DNA of 64,000 nt from Deltaproteobacteria bacterium (GCA_022711595.1 JAKLET010000006.1:62001-126000); one strand, 5' to 3'; counted from the first letter of the stretch, positions 42,972 to 51,209 are shown. Notes: a model not told the origin generated them from the letters alone. Numbers and translations: made by a program.

Positions 42972-43006
42972 TAACCATGTTAACCATGTTAACCATGTTA
43001 ACCATG
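42972..43006 (+). repeat. 9-bp tandem repeat, four copies
   Basis: TTAACCATG is repeated four times (first copy CTAACCATG). The last ATG, at 43004, begins the signal peptide of the caspase gene. A phase-variable tract is possible, since each unit brings an ATG. Confidence 0.75.
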
Positions 43007-43090
43007 ATTGCACGAATAGCTTTATTTCTGTTTTTATTAATTTTGATTGATACTTTTTTATAATCAGCCGTTACAGAGCAGCGCGTTGCC

Positions 43091-44458
43091 TTGGTAATAG
43101 GCAACAGCGTGTATGATACTGGGCCTCTTAAAAATCCAGTCAATGATGCTGCGGCCATAGCAACCATGCTAAAAAAGCTTGTTTTTTCCGTAACCCTCAG
43201 GCAAAATGCCAAACTGCAAGAGATGGACGAGTCTATTCGGGAATTCGGAAAACGATTAAAAAAGACCCGTGGAGTGGGCCTGTTTTATTATGCCGGCCAT
43301 GGTGTACAGATAGGCGGGGTGAATTATCTTTTACCAGTCAATGCCCGCATCGAAAAGGAATCGGATGTACGTTTTCAGTCCATCAATGCAGATACTGTGC
43401 TTGCCGAGATGGAAAATGCCGAGAACGGATTAAATATAGTCATCCTCGATGCTTGCCGGGATAATCCTTTTTCCAGAAGTTTCCGTAATGTTACGCGGGG
43501 ATTAGCAATAATCAGCAATGCACCCTCAGGCACATTCATTTCTTATTCAACGGGGGCAAACCAAGTGGCGAGGGACGGGGACGGGGAAAACAGTCCTTAC
43601 ACCCAGGCGCTACTTGAGTATATGGATAAGCCGGGGCTAACATTGAATAACGTCTTTATGAATGTGCGCAGCAAGGTAAAAAAGGAAACCGGCCAGATAC
43701 CCTGGGAATTGTCCTCTCTGGAAGGAGATTTTTATTTTGTTCCAGGATCGGAATCAAAAAAAACAATCGGAACAAATGCGCCCACGAAGACTTCGATGAT
43801 GTTGGAGAATCTCAAGGCCGAGAATAGGAAGTTGGAAGAGGAACAACGTCGTCTTGAGGAAGAGAAAGCGCTATTCGCGAAAAAAAAGGCATTAGAAGAA
43901 AAACGCAAAAAAATTGAAATAGAAAAGGAATATTTGAAATCATTGCAAGAAGCGGAACGTAAAGCAGCAGAAAACAGAAAACAGGCAAAAAAAACCCAAG
44001 CATCGGATACGTTGAAAAACCAAGAGGTTCCGGTAGTAACCGAAACCCGTCGGGATGAGCGTTTTATTGGTTACACCAACGGGACAGTGCTTGATACATG
44101 GACGAATCTGATGTGGGCAGCGAAAGACAATGGGTCGGACATTAACTGGTATGATGCTAAAAAATATTGTGAGAGCTATCGCGGTGGAGGTTATATCGAT
44201 TGGCGGATGCCGACCATAGACGAACTACGTGCGCTGTATTACAAGAGTGCTTTACGACCCACCAAACAATGTGAAAGATATCAGAGTATTTACCTTACTA
44301 GTCTCATTGATCTCAGTTGTGGCTGGGTATGGGCCTCTACGGCTAACGATGGGGTCATGGCCAACTTCTTTATTTATCATACTGGCCATTTTGGTCGGTA
44401 TTATATTTCTAATACTCAATTCTTTCGGGCTCTCCCGGTGCGTGTTAATGCTAAATAA
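43091..44458 (+). CDS. Caspase-like (C14) protein with C-terminal DUF1566, 5' end damaged
   Basis: The intact frame (455 residues from TTG 43091) has a peptidase C14 domain with His70 in YYAGHGVQ and Cys122 in LDACRDNPF. A charged coiled coil (about 235-315) and a DUF1566/Lcl domain (about 325-455: GTVLDTWTNLMWAAKDNG) follow. Upstream, ATG 43004 begins a textbook signal peptide in the same frame, MIARIALFLFLLILID, but codon 20 is TAA (43061-43063). The body then continues SAVTEQRVALVIGNS. So the exported form is cut by one nonsense codon, unless read through. It may be a recent pseudogene or a sequencing error. The DUF1566 part is paralogous to the protein at 49295. Confidence 0.75.
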   Translation: MVIGNSVYDTGPLKNPVNDAAAIATMLKKLVFSVTLRQNAKLQEMDESIREFGKRLKKTRGVGLFYYAGHGVQIGGVNYLLPVNARIEKESDVRFQSINADTVLAEMENAENGLNIVILDACRDNPFSRSFRNVTRGLAIISNAPSGTFISYSTGANQVARDGDGENSPYTQALLEYMDKPGLTLNNVFMNVRSKVKKETGQIPWELSSLEGDFYFVPGSESKKTIGTNAPTKTSMMLENLKAENRKLEEEQRRLEEEKALFAKKKALEEKRKKIEIEKEYLKSLQEAERKAAENRKQAKKTQASDTLKNQEVPVVTETRRDERFIGYTNGTVLDTWTNLMWAAKDNGSDINWYDAKKYCESYRGGGYIDWRMPTIDELRALYYKSALRPTKQCERYQSIYLTSLIDLSCGWVWASTANDGVMANFFIYHTGHFGRYYISNTQFFRALPVRVNAK

Positions 44459-44997
44459 GCAATACAATCGCTGAAGACGTTTATCGCCATAATCATTGGG
44501 GTCAGGTCTTGTATTTGATCATTTTTACTTCTGCTCGCCGGGAGATCGAAAAACAGTTTGAAAGTTTATGGGGCGTTTGAATGTTTGTGAAACGTTACGA
44601 AGATAGTTTGACAGTTTGTGAGGCGTTTGAAAGTTTGTGAAGCGGTAAAAAAAGAAAGAGGAGCTTCTTTCCTTGCAAACCGTACAAACTAGATAAACTT
44701 AAGAAACCTTTTTCACCGCGGATGGACGCGGATGTTCGCAGATGGGGATGTCTTTTTGACAGGATATGGGATATGGCGGCATATCCTGTCAAACTCCAGC
44801 GCACTTTCAGTGCGTGAGAAAGATCTTGATTTTGGCATATGGGAACAGTCATCGTCACAGACTTCGGAGGTCCCGTCTGCTCAACGCTTTTCCTGGATAC
44901 CGGCCTTCGCCGGTATGACGGTAATAATCAAATGCAGCGAAAAACATACTTTATCAACAGGCTGTGAAACGTTCAAACTTTGAAACCTTGAAACTGT
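44459..44997. repeat. Low-complexity intergenic repeat zone 10, with hairpin
   Basis: Opens with a RAYT-like end (GGGGTCAGGTCTTGTATTTG at 44500), then AGTTTGAAAGTTTATGGGGC and AGTTTGACAGTTTGTGAGGC words. A 13-bp perfect hairpin TTGACAGGATATG / CATATCCTGTCAA follows (44756-44768 with 44780-44792), then a second small hairpin ATACCGGC-CTTC-GCCGGTAT near 44900. No gene is visible. Confidence 0.75.
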
Positions 44998-45113
44998 CTT
45001 TATATCTGCCCCGAAGGGGCATGGAGGGTGGACTCCATTGCTGTTCTATCCCAATGGAGGACACAGATATATCCATCCGAAGTTATCTGCGTTCATCTGC
45101 GTTCATCTGCGGT
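44991..45113 (-). repeat. 123-bp inverted repeat, copy 2
   Basis: Reverse complement of 29970-30092 with 3 mismatches. The pair brackets about 14.9 kb. After it, 45114-45352 holds further AACAGTTTGAAAGTTTGTG words before the dodecin gene. Confidence 0.85.
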
Positions 45114-45352
45114 GAAATAAAAACAGTTTGAAAGTTTGTGAAGCGTTAAAGAAGAAGGAGCCCCTTTCCTTACAAACCGAATAAACCGTATAAACCAAAA
45201 AAACACTGGGGGGTAGGCTTCACATTCAGTAATAAAGACCCCGTTCATTGATCGTGTGCCTGGAATATTTAGGCTGCCTTGACATGCAGACGATATGTGA
45301 TATCTATAACTTATGGTTCTTAAGGAACATAATAAACTATCAGGAGGTTGTC

Positions 45353-45562
45353 ATGAGTGTTTACGTTGTTAACGAAGTTGTAGGCACCAGCGAGAAATCC
45401 TGGGAAGATGCGGCCAGGGTGGCCATCGAAACCGCCTCAAAGACTATCAGTGACCTCCGTATTGGTGAAGTGGTGAAACAGGATGTGACGGTGGAAAACG
45501 GGAAAGTTGCACTCTTTCGAGTGAGACTCAATTATTCATTCAAGTACATGCCGGGTAAATAG
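45353..45562 (+). CDS. Dodecin family protein
   Basis: A 69-residue protein of the dodecin family: VNEVVGTSEKSWEDAARVAI, then ASKTISDLRIGEVVKQDV and ENGKVALFRVRLNYSFKY. The fold is a three-stranded sheet with one helix that assembles into a dodecamer storing flavins. Length is normal (65-75). Start ATG is firm, with CAGGAGG 6 nt upstream. It appears alone and not part of an operon; the repeat zones end just before it. Confidence 0.8.
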   Translation: MSVYVVNEVVGTSEKSWEDAARVAIETASKTISDLRIGEVVKQDVTVENGKVALFRVRLNYSFKYMPGK

Positions 45563-46257
45563 CCTCGCCTGAAGAAGTTCTGTGCTGGATCTGAAGGGAC
45601 GCAGCTGACCTCGAGATCCCTGAGAAGCAATCCCCTTTTTCAGGAGTATCTCGTCACTGCGTCCTTTGGCCTTGGTTTCGATAGCAATGAGGATGCTCGG
45701 CGAGAAAAGGATATCATCGTAAGGCCTGACGGCGCCGCGTCAGTGCCGTGCCTTTTCCTGGTCTCTGCGAGTCTGGTCAGTATGGCCTGCTTGATCCTGA
45801 GCTGCCTGCAAGAGCTTCCAAGCGATATCCCCGGATATCCGCGTTTAAAAAAACCACCAGATACCGCCCTGCGCCCGCAAAAGAATGATGAACAAGACCA
45901 ACCATTTACGTTGGTATGGTAGTATAAATATGATATAAGAAAAGGTTATCTAAATAAATAATAGTATGAATATAATCTATGATAATAAGAATAAATGATT
46001 ATATCGTTTAGGAGCGAGAGGGACGGGCTTAAATATTTCAGTTCACTCCTATTTCCGCTTATGGCGGTTGTGATGAGGATATTGGGGGGGGGATGCGTGG
46101 TGCCGATCGCAGCACCGTCAGCACCGTCAGCGTAGCCAGAAAGAGATTGTCGGAGAAGATGGGACATGATAAAAATAGGACAATATCGTAATTTGAAGAA
46201 CGCATAAAAAGCTCTTCCAGCGCAAATGGTTCAGCAGTGAAGATAAGGGGGCAGGTC
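45563..46257. other. Gap with RAYT remnant and a decayed minus-strand frame
   Basis: Positions 46124-46171 repeat the 3' coding end of the RAYT gene (STVSVARKRLSEKMGHD). On the minus strand, 45829 down to about 45600 reads DIAWKLLQAAQDQAGHTDQT and later DDILFSPSILIAIETKAKG with a TGA in between. The second piece recalls a PD-(D/E)XK strand pattern (ExK). It may be a dead nuclease gene; no family can be named. An AT-rich stretch 45900-46010 is empty. Confidence 0.4.
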
Positions 46258-46830
46258 ATGAAAAGAACCGTTTTATTGTTGGTATGTGTTGTTTTTTTGT
46301 TTTTAGCATGGGTCCAACAGGTAGAAGGGGAAGAAAAAAGCGGATTGTTCCCTGTTGTTAAGAATGACAAGTGGGGTTTTATCGACAAAACGGGCAAGTT
46401 ATTAATAAACCCACGGTTTGATGGGGCGGGGCCTTTTTCTGAAGGGCTGGCGGCGGTGGCGGTCGGGAAAAAACATGGTTTCATCGACAAAACGGGCAGT
46501 CTTGCAATAAGCCCCAGGTTTGATAATGCGATGATATTCTCTGAAGGGCTGGCCGCGGTAGGGATCGGCGACAAGTGGGGTTTTGTCGACAAAACGGGCA
46601 AGTTTGCAACAGGCCAGGAGTTTGATCGCGTTTGGTCCTTCTCTGAAGGGCTTGCCGCAGTGGCGACCGGCGGCAAGTGGGGTTTCATTGACAAAACCGG
46701 GAAGTTTGCAATAGGTCCGAAGTTCGATTTTGCCGGACCTTTCTCTGAAGGGCTGGCTGCGGTAGGGATCGGGAACAGATACGGCCTTATCGACAAAACC
46801 GGAAAGTATATCTGGCACCCGGTCAATTAA
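46258..46830 (+). CDS. Exported WG-repeat protein
   Basis: A 190-residue protein with a signal peptide (MKRTVLLLVCVVFLFLAWVQ). Five WG-type repeats of about 33 residues follow, each of the form KWGFIDKTGKFAIGPKF with FSEGLAAV linkers. WG repeats build beta-rich scaffolds, and no catalytic motif is present. The repeats are very similar, so recent internal duplication is likely. Start ATG at 46258 is chosen behind AAGGGGGCAGG; an ATG 21 nt upstream is in frame but less likely. It is exported and stands alone. Confidence 0.8.
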   Translation: MKRTVLLLVCVVFLFLAWVQQVEGEEKSGLFPVVKNDKWGFIDKTGKLLINPRFDGAGPFSEGLAAVAVGKKHGFIDKTGSLAISPRFDNAMIFSEGLAAVGIGDKWGFVDKTGKFATGQEFDRVWSFSEGLAAVATGGKWGFIDKTGKFAIGPKFDFAGPFSEGLAAVGIGNRYGLIDKTGKYIWHPVN

Positions 46831-46882
46831 AGATCGCTGGGAATATGGGGTCAAGGTTAGCGTTAAGGATGGAGGAGGATAT

Positions 46883-47088
46883 ATGATCACACGTGATCTT
46901 GGGAGATCGGGGCCATCGGGTTGTCGGAGGCTTCGGCCGGCACAACCAGGCTCGCCAACCTGGAGACCAATCTGGGGGCGCTTGACTGCCGGCTTGCCGA
47001 TGAAGACCGAAGCGTGCTCAATGATCTGGCCGACAAGGTTTTGGGGGACCGATACTCCCCCGGAGAGATGGCGGGGGTCAACCGGTGA
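46883..47088 (+). pseudogene. Aldo/keto reductase remnant with large internal deletion
   Basis: Reads MITRDLG, then after a shift EIGAIGLSEAS joined directly to GTTRLANLETNLGALDCRL and a typical AKR ending, GDRYSPGEMAGVNR. The start and the last 45 residues of an aldo/keto reductase survive; the central barrel (about 200 residues) is missing. It is non-functional. Confidence 0.7.
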
Positions 47089-47099
47089 ATCTGTGGGAC

Positions 47100-47265
47100 C
47101 GGGAGATAATAAAACAGTTTGACAGTTTGTGAAACGTTTGAAAGTTTATGAAGCGTTAAAAAGAGGAAGGAGTCCCTTTCCTTATAAACCATACAAACCA
47201 AAGAAACCGTACAAACCCAAAGAAACAGTTTGAAAGTTTATGGGGCGTTTGGGTTTCAGTTCAAC
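47100..47265. repeat. Low-complexity intergenic repeat zone 11
   Basis: ACAGTTTGACAGTTTGTGAA, AACCATACAAACCAAAGAAA and CAGTTTGAAAGTTTATGGGG words. This is the last zone of the family on the right. The promoter of the next pair must lie in the AT-rich 47265-47300. Confidence 0.75.
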
Positions 47266-47307
47266 TATTAGATATAATATGTTATATAGTAATACAGGAG
47301 GCGCGAA

Positions 47308-47541
47308 ATGGGAAAGAACATATCAGTGTATTTGCCTGATGAGCAGATAAACTTCATCAATGCTCAAAAAGAAGGCGCGAGCCAGGTCATACAGAAGGCG
47401 ATAAGCCTCGTCATGAAAGCCGGCAAGGACAGGTCGGGATACGACGATGTGATCAAGGCCGCCGGTGAGATAAGGAAGGGCAAAGGCCTGGCTGATGCCG
47501 TAAAGTCCTGGCACACCGACAGGGACCTGGACCGATGGTAG
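47308..47541 (+). CDS. Ribbon-helix-helix antitoxin
   Basis: A 77-residue antitoxin-like protein. An N-terminal strand SVYLPDEQINFINAQKEGAS has the ribbon-helix-helix look, followed by a helix (AISLVMKAGKDR) and an acidic, likely unstructured C-terminus that would wrap the toxin. The ATG at 47308 has AGGAGGCGCG upstream, so the start is firm. It overlaps the PIN toxin gene by 7 nt (ATG of the toxin inside its final codons), the usual arrangement of a vapBC operon. It should repress its own operon together with the toxin. Confidence 0.7.
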   Translation: MGKNISVYLPDEQINFINAQKEGASQVIQKAISLVMKAGKDRSGYDDVIKAAGEIRKGKGLADAVKSWHTDRDLDRW

Positions 47542-47924
47542 GCCTTGATACGGGTTACTTTGTAGGGATGATGCTGGGCGACAAGGGCATCATCGAACAC
47601 TGGGAGGGTTTGAGAACCGGCGAGGTAATTCCTCTTGTGTCCGTGCTAACTCTTGGAGAGATACTGTATCTGGCCATAAGGTCGGGAAAACCCCGGCAGG
47701 GAAGAAATATGATCGAAGGTATAGAAAAAACCTCTATGATCATAGACGTGAACAGACAGATCGTAGAAAGGGCGGCGTCGTTCAAGGGCGGGCACGGCAT
47801 ACCCTATGTTGATTCGATCATCATCGCTTCCTTTCTTGAGAATGATTGCAAAGAGATACACACGAAAGACAGAAGGCATTTTGGTGAGGTAAAGAACAAG
47901 GGGGTAAAGATCACCGTCTGGTGA
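47535..47924 (+). CDS. vapC: PIN-domain toxin (VapC-type)
   Basis: A 129-residue PIN ribonuclease. The four acidic residues are in place: Asp in GLDTGYFVG near residue 5, Glu in LTLGEILY near 42, Asp in YVDSIIIASF near 98, and Asp in TKDRRHF near 116. VapC enzymes cleave specific RNAs under Mg2+. It is paired with the RHH antitoxin (7-nt overlap), and unlike the PIN gene at 34766 it looks intact. The operon sits in the accessory, repeat-rich region and may stabilise it. Confidence 0.8.
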   Translation: MVGLDTGYFVGMMLGDKGIIEHWEGLRTGEVIPLVSVLTLGEILYLAIRSGKPRQGRNMIEGIEKTSMIIDVNRQIVERAASFKGGHGIPYVDSIIIASFLENDCKEIHTKDRRHFGEVKNKGVKITVW

Positions 47925-47960
47925 CCAGATGCTGTCTGTTATCGGCCGATGCACCCTGCA

Positions 47961-48797
47961 TCAACGCTGCTCGAGGCAATCCCTGCTGTATGCCGGACCG
48001 GAGATAACATATCTTTCATTTATCCGGTCATATACCCTGTTGAATCCGAGACCCCTGCCTTTCCAGGACACACCCCCCTGCTTTGTGTTCTGTCTCAGGA
48101 CGGCTTCTTTGGGGGCTGTGACATTGAAGGTAACGGAGAGGATGTGGAATTCTTCGGTAACGGTCTTTTGAGAAGGCGTCAAAGAGTACATGGAACCGTT
48201 CGGGCCCTTGATCTGGATCGCGCTTTTGTTGCCGAGCAGCTTCTCAAGGGTAAGCTTTCCCACTTCAAATTTGTTGTTTGCGTAAGATGCCCCTACAATA
48301 GTTCCTTCACCGTTCCTGTTCCACTCGATGCGCAAGCCGGGCGGGGGCGTGAACAATATCCGTTCGTTTTCTTTTACCGCAAAGTCGGGTTCAGACAGGA
48401 CCCATACCGGGAAGCTCATGGAAAAAGAGTCCACTGAACGGCCCGAATAGTGTACCGAATAGCCCACGGATTCAAGTTCCTCTTTTTTCAGCCCGGGCTC
48501 TTCTTCCCTGGCCAACTTTGCCAGGTCGGCGTCGACCAGGATTTCGAACGTAAGGGATGCCGATTCTCCAGGCGCAATATAATAAAATTGCGTCCTGCAT
48601 TTATCACCCCAGTGTGATTTGCCTGTTGCGGATATGCCCTGTTCGCCGCTGTTTGTTCCCGGGCCTTGCGCTTGTTCCTTTACTGCCTGTGGTTTGGATG
48701 TTTCCTCTCCGCTCTTGTTTGAACATCCGTAAACCATTGATACCAGAAATACAATGCTTATCATAATAGCCAGCAGGAGTTTCGCATTCTTTTCCAC
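47961..48797 (-). CDS. Hypothetical lipoprotein
   Basis: A 278-residue protein with a lipoprotein signal (LLLAIMISIVFLVSMVYGCS, Cys25 after VYG). A low-complexity linker (KPQAVKEQAQGPGTNSGEQG) leads to a beta-rich body with no recognised motif (SLTFEILVDADL, FPVWVLSEPDF). The terminal stretch has VSWKGRGLGFNRVYDRIN. Probably anchored in the outer or inner membrane facing the periplasm. It is convergent with the vapC gene; the start at 48797 has GGAGATAC upstream. No partner is obvious. Confidence 0.7.
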   Translation of the reverse strand: MEKNAKLLLAIMISIVFLVSMVYGCSNKSGEETSKPQAVKEQAQGPGTNSGEQGISATGKSHWGDKCRTQFYYIAPGESASLTFEILVDADLAKLAREEEPGLKKEELESVGYSVHYSGRSVDSFSMSFPVWVLSEPDFAVKENERILFTPPPGLRIEWNRNGEGTIVGASYANNKFEVGKLTLEKLLGNKSAIQIKGPNGSMYSLTPSQKTVTEEFHILSVTFNVTAPKEAVLRQNTKQGGVSWKGRGLGFNRVYDRINERYVISGPAYSRDCLEQR

Positions 48798-49294
48798 TGT
48801 ATCTCCTTTGCTTCATTGAATGAATTTGCCGGTGATCCCGCTGTGGCCGACCCGGGGCCGCGGTTGCATTCCCGGATCTTTATCAGACTGCAAAGGGGCA
48901 TCATTGATGGTTTTTTTGCCTGCAGGCACCGGACCTTTTTGCAATATAACATAATTATCGATCTCAACAAAGATTGATTAAGATCCGTAGGGCCAGGCTT
49001 TCAATAATACATTTCTCTTTGCGTGATCCCTCCATGGCCCGTCCCCTTCGCATAGAGCATCCCGTGCCCGCTCATGGGTGACCCCGTACGATAAAAAGGG
49101 CCATGATCCTCGTTTTATCTTGCATGGGTGCGATTCCGTTTGATATCCTGATATTTATCGAGTGGAGACACTTTGCACGACGGTAAGAAGGGGCGTGAAG
49201 AGGGCGGAGGATAAAAAGTGATTATTCAAGTCCTGACCCCATATGCCGGGAAGATCGCTGGAACAGAAACTAAAGCGAAAAAGGAAGGCTGATT
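48798..49294. other. Intergenic stretch without gene
   Basis: No supported frame. Near 49220 the sequence CCTGACCCCATATG recalls RAYT-type ends. The remainder appears to be ordinary spacer with promoter potential for both neighbours. Confidence 0.45.
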
Positions 49295-49780
49295 ATGAGA
49301 AGATCATTGGTGATAATGGGGGCGATACTGGTAATGGCTGTTTTTACGGTCATTGTCGATACTCAATGTGCCATGGCCGGTGAAACCGGAAGGGATGGCC
49401 GTTTTATCGCATATGATAACGGAACGGTTTTAGACACGAAGACCAATCTTATGTGGGCGGCAAAAGACAATGGAAGAGATATTAGCTTCTCCGATGCCAG
49501 GTCATATTGCCAGAATTATCGAGGCGGCGGATACACAGACTGGCGGATGCCGACACTGGACGAGCTTGCCGGCCTGTATGACAGGAGCAAGACGTATAAG
49601 TCTGAATGCGGAGAGGAGCACTTAACAAAATTGATCCGTATTTCATGTGATCTGGTACTGGCGTCCGAAACACGCGGTTCTGAGGCCGCCGGTTTCGAAT
49701 TCTTCGGCGGCAAACGGATGTGGCTCAATCAGTCAACCAACCTTTTCCAAAGGGCCCTTCCGGTGCGTTTAGCAAAGTAG
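49295..49780 (+). CDS. Exported DUF1566/Lcl domain protein
   Basis: A 161-residue protein: signal peptide (VIMGAILVMAVFTVIVDTQC... ending near AMAG) then one DUF1566 (Lcl C-terminal) domain. GTVLDTKTNLMWAAKDNG, WRMPTLDELAGLYD and the closing FQRALPVRLAK are all present. It aligns closely with the C-terminal domain of the caspase-like protein at 43091-44458, so the two share an ancestor. DUF1566 domains occur in surface or secreted proteins, and binding is the assumed role. Start ATG follows AAGGAAGGC. Confidence 0.8.
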   Translation: MRRSLVIMGAILVMAVFTVIVDTQCAMAGETGRDGRFIAYDNGTVLDTKTNLMWAAKDNGRDISFSDARSYCQNYRGGGYTDWRMPTLDELAGLYDRSKTYKSECGEEHLTKLIRISCDLVLASETRGSEAAGFEFFGGKRMWLNQSTNLFQRALPVRLAK

Positions 49781-49923
49781 AAAGACAGGGACGGAAACCC
49801 GCCGGGTATGATCGTTTTTCATCATGCGGTGCGATCGGGACTGGAACGGCTGGAGGATGGCAATGTCATGATGTTTTATGATAGATTTCCTGCAGGCGGA
49901 TATATTGTACTGACGGAGGCGGT

Positions 49924-50226
49924 ATGTCATCGAAAAAAGGGAGCGAGGGAAAAAAGGTCAGCCACGAACAGCGGATGATCGAGGTCAAATTGAGTTTTTG
50001 GACGAACGATATTGCGACCGTAGAAGGGAATATCGTACCCGGGCACGCAAAATCGAGCGGCCTGATGAGCGTGGAACCCAACGAGGCGCACGGGATCGTA
50101 CCCGCAAGCCCCATGCCGTTCCATTCGCTCATGGATATAGCCTCCGTCCTGGAAAAGGTTTTGATAGAGAATGGCATAGTCCTTCACCACAGCAGAAAGA
50201 TGCAAAAATATTTTCATCAGGAGTAA
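49924..50226 (+). CDS. Hypothetical protein
   Basis: A 100-residue soluble protein with no family I can name. It has a basic N-terminus (SSKKGSEGKKVSHEQRM), a core VKLSFWTNDIATVEGNIVPG that alternates like beta strands, then a helix (LMDIASVLEKVLIENGIVLH). Start ATG is supported by GGAGG 6 nt upstream. It is 38 bp ahead of the alpha/beta hydrolase and in the same direction, so the two may be co-transcribed. Confidence 0.6.
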   Translation: MSSKKGSEGKKVSHEQRMIEVKLSFWTNDIATVEGNIVPGHAKSSGLMSVEPNEAHGIVPASPMPFHSLMDIASVLEKVLIENGIVLHHSRKMQKYFHQE

Positions 50227-50264
50227 AGAATGCACCCGCGGGGCATGAAGAAAGGAGAAGCGTT

Positions 50265-51209
50265 ATGAAGTGCGCAGCAGGCAATGTTCGGACAGGAGGC
50301 GAACGCGGCCGTATGCGCGGCGCGAGGTACTTTGCGGGCCTGATTGTATTTGCTGCGGCCGTCGTTCTTATCGCTTCCGCCGCGCAGGCTGATCAGGGCT
50401 GGCCTCGTGTTGTTCTTTCCACGGACGGCACGCCGATATCCTACGAAGTGTACGGGTCCGGGGAGCCGGCCCTTGTTTTCGTTCATGGATGGAGCTGCGA
50501 CGGGCGATACTGGCGCAAGCAGGTACCGCATTTCTCTAAAAAATACCGTGTTGTCATTCTTGATCTCGCGGGACACGGCCATTCCGGCGCAACGCGCTCG
50601 CAGTATACCATGGCGTCGTTCGGGGAGGATGTGCGGGCCGTGACGGAGGCGGTGGGCGCAAGGAGCGTTATCCTTATCGGGCACTCCATGGGCGGGCCCG
50701 TCATCGCCGAGGCGGCGCGTATTATGCCCGGCCGCGTCAAAGGCCTGATCGGTGTCGATACGTTCGTGAACATCGAGTACCCGATGACACGCGAGGGTGC
50801 TGCGGAGATGGCGGCGCCCCTGGAGGATGATTTCCCGAAGGGAAGCAGGAAGTTTGTGTCGGGGATGATCTCGCCCCGCACCGACCCGCTGCTTCGCGAA
50901 TGGATTCTTGCCGATATGTCGGCGGCGCCTCCCGCCGTTGCCCTGAGCGCGATGAAGGAGATGATGTCCCAGTACGTGACCGGGGAGGCTGCAAGGACCT
51001 TCGACGAGGTCCGCGTCCCCGTTCTGAGCGTCAACGGAGACCTTTGGCCTATTAACTACGAGGCAAACCGCCGGCACATGCTTTCCTTTGATGCCATTGT
51101 CCTGAAGGACGCGGACCACTTCCTGATGATGGGCCGCCCCGGGGAATTCAACAACGCGCTGGAAAAAGCGGTGCTGATGCTCATGGAAAAAGGGGCCGGA
51201 AAACAGTAG
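50265..51209 (+). CDS. Exported alpha/beta hydrolase
   Basis: A 314-residue alpha/beta hydrolase with an N-terminal export segment (FAGLIVFAAAVVLIASAAQA). VFVHGWSCDG forms the oxyanion region. Ser141 in the elbow GHSMGG is the nucleophile, Asp in SVNGDLWP (about 260) and His in KDADHFLM (about 285) complete the triad. The cap region is short. The substrate is unknown; epoxide hydrolase, esterase and haloperoxidase-like relatives share the layout. Start ATG at 50265 has AAAGGAG. It probably works in the periplasm. Confidence 0.8.
   Translation: MKCAAGNVRTGGERGRMRGARYFAGLIVFAAAVVLIASAAQADQGWPRVVLSTDGTPISYEVYGSGEPALVFVHGWSCDGRYWRKQVPHFSKKYRVVILDLAGHGHSGATRSQYTMASFGEDVRAVTEAVGARSVILIGHSMGGPVIAEAARIMPGRVKGLIGVDTFVNIEYPMTREGAAEMAAPLEDDFPKGSRKFVSGMISPRTDPLLREWILADMSAAPPAVALSAMKEMMSQYVTGEAARTFDEVRVPVLSVNGDLWPINYEANRRHMLSFDAIVLKDADHFLMMGRPGEFNNALEKAVLMLMEKGAGKQ

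Noticed and set aside
42972-43006. Short CRISPR or phase-variable array
   Set aside because: A CRISPR is ruled out by the 9-bp unit without spacers. Phase variation is kept only as a possibility.
46059-46826. A 255-residue repetitive frame antisense to the WG-repeat gene
   Set aside because: The repeats are merely the complement of WG repeats (PSEKG, LSMKP). The plus frame has a signal peptide and a known family.
28449-47265. CRISPR-like reading of the intergenic word repeats
   Set aside because: Words are variable, not evenly spaced, occur in both orientations, have no unique spacers, and no cas gene is in the window.
47961-48437. Plus-strand frames over the lipoprotein gene
   Set aside because: They are shadows. 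The minus frame has a lipobox and signal peptide.
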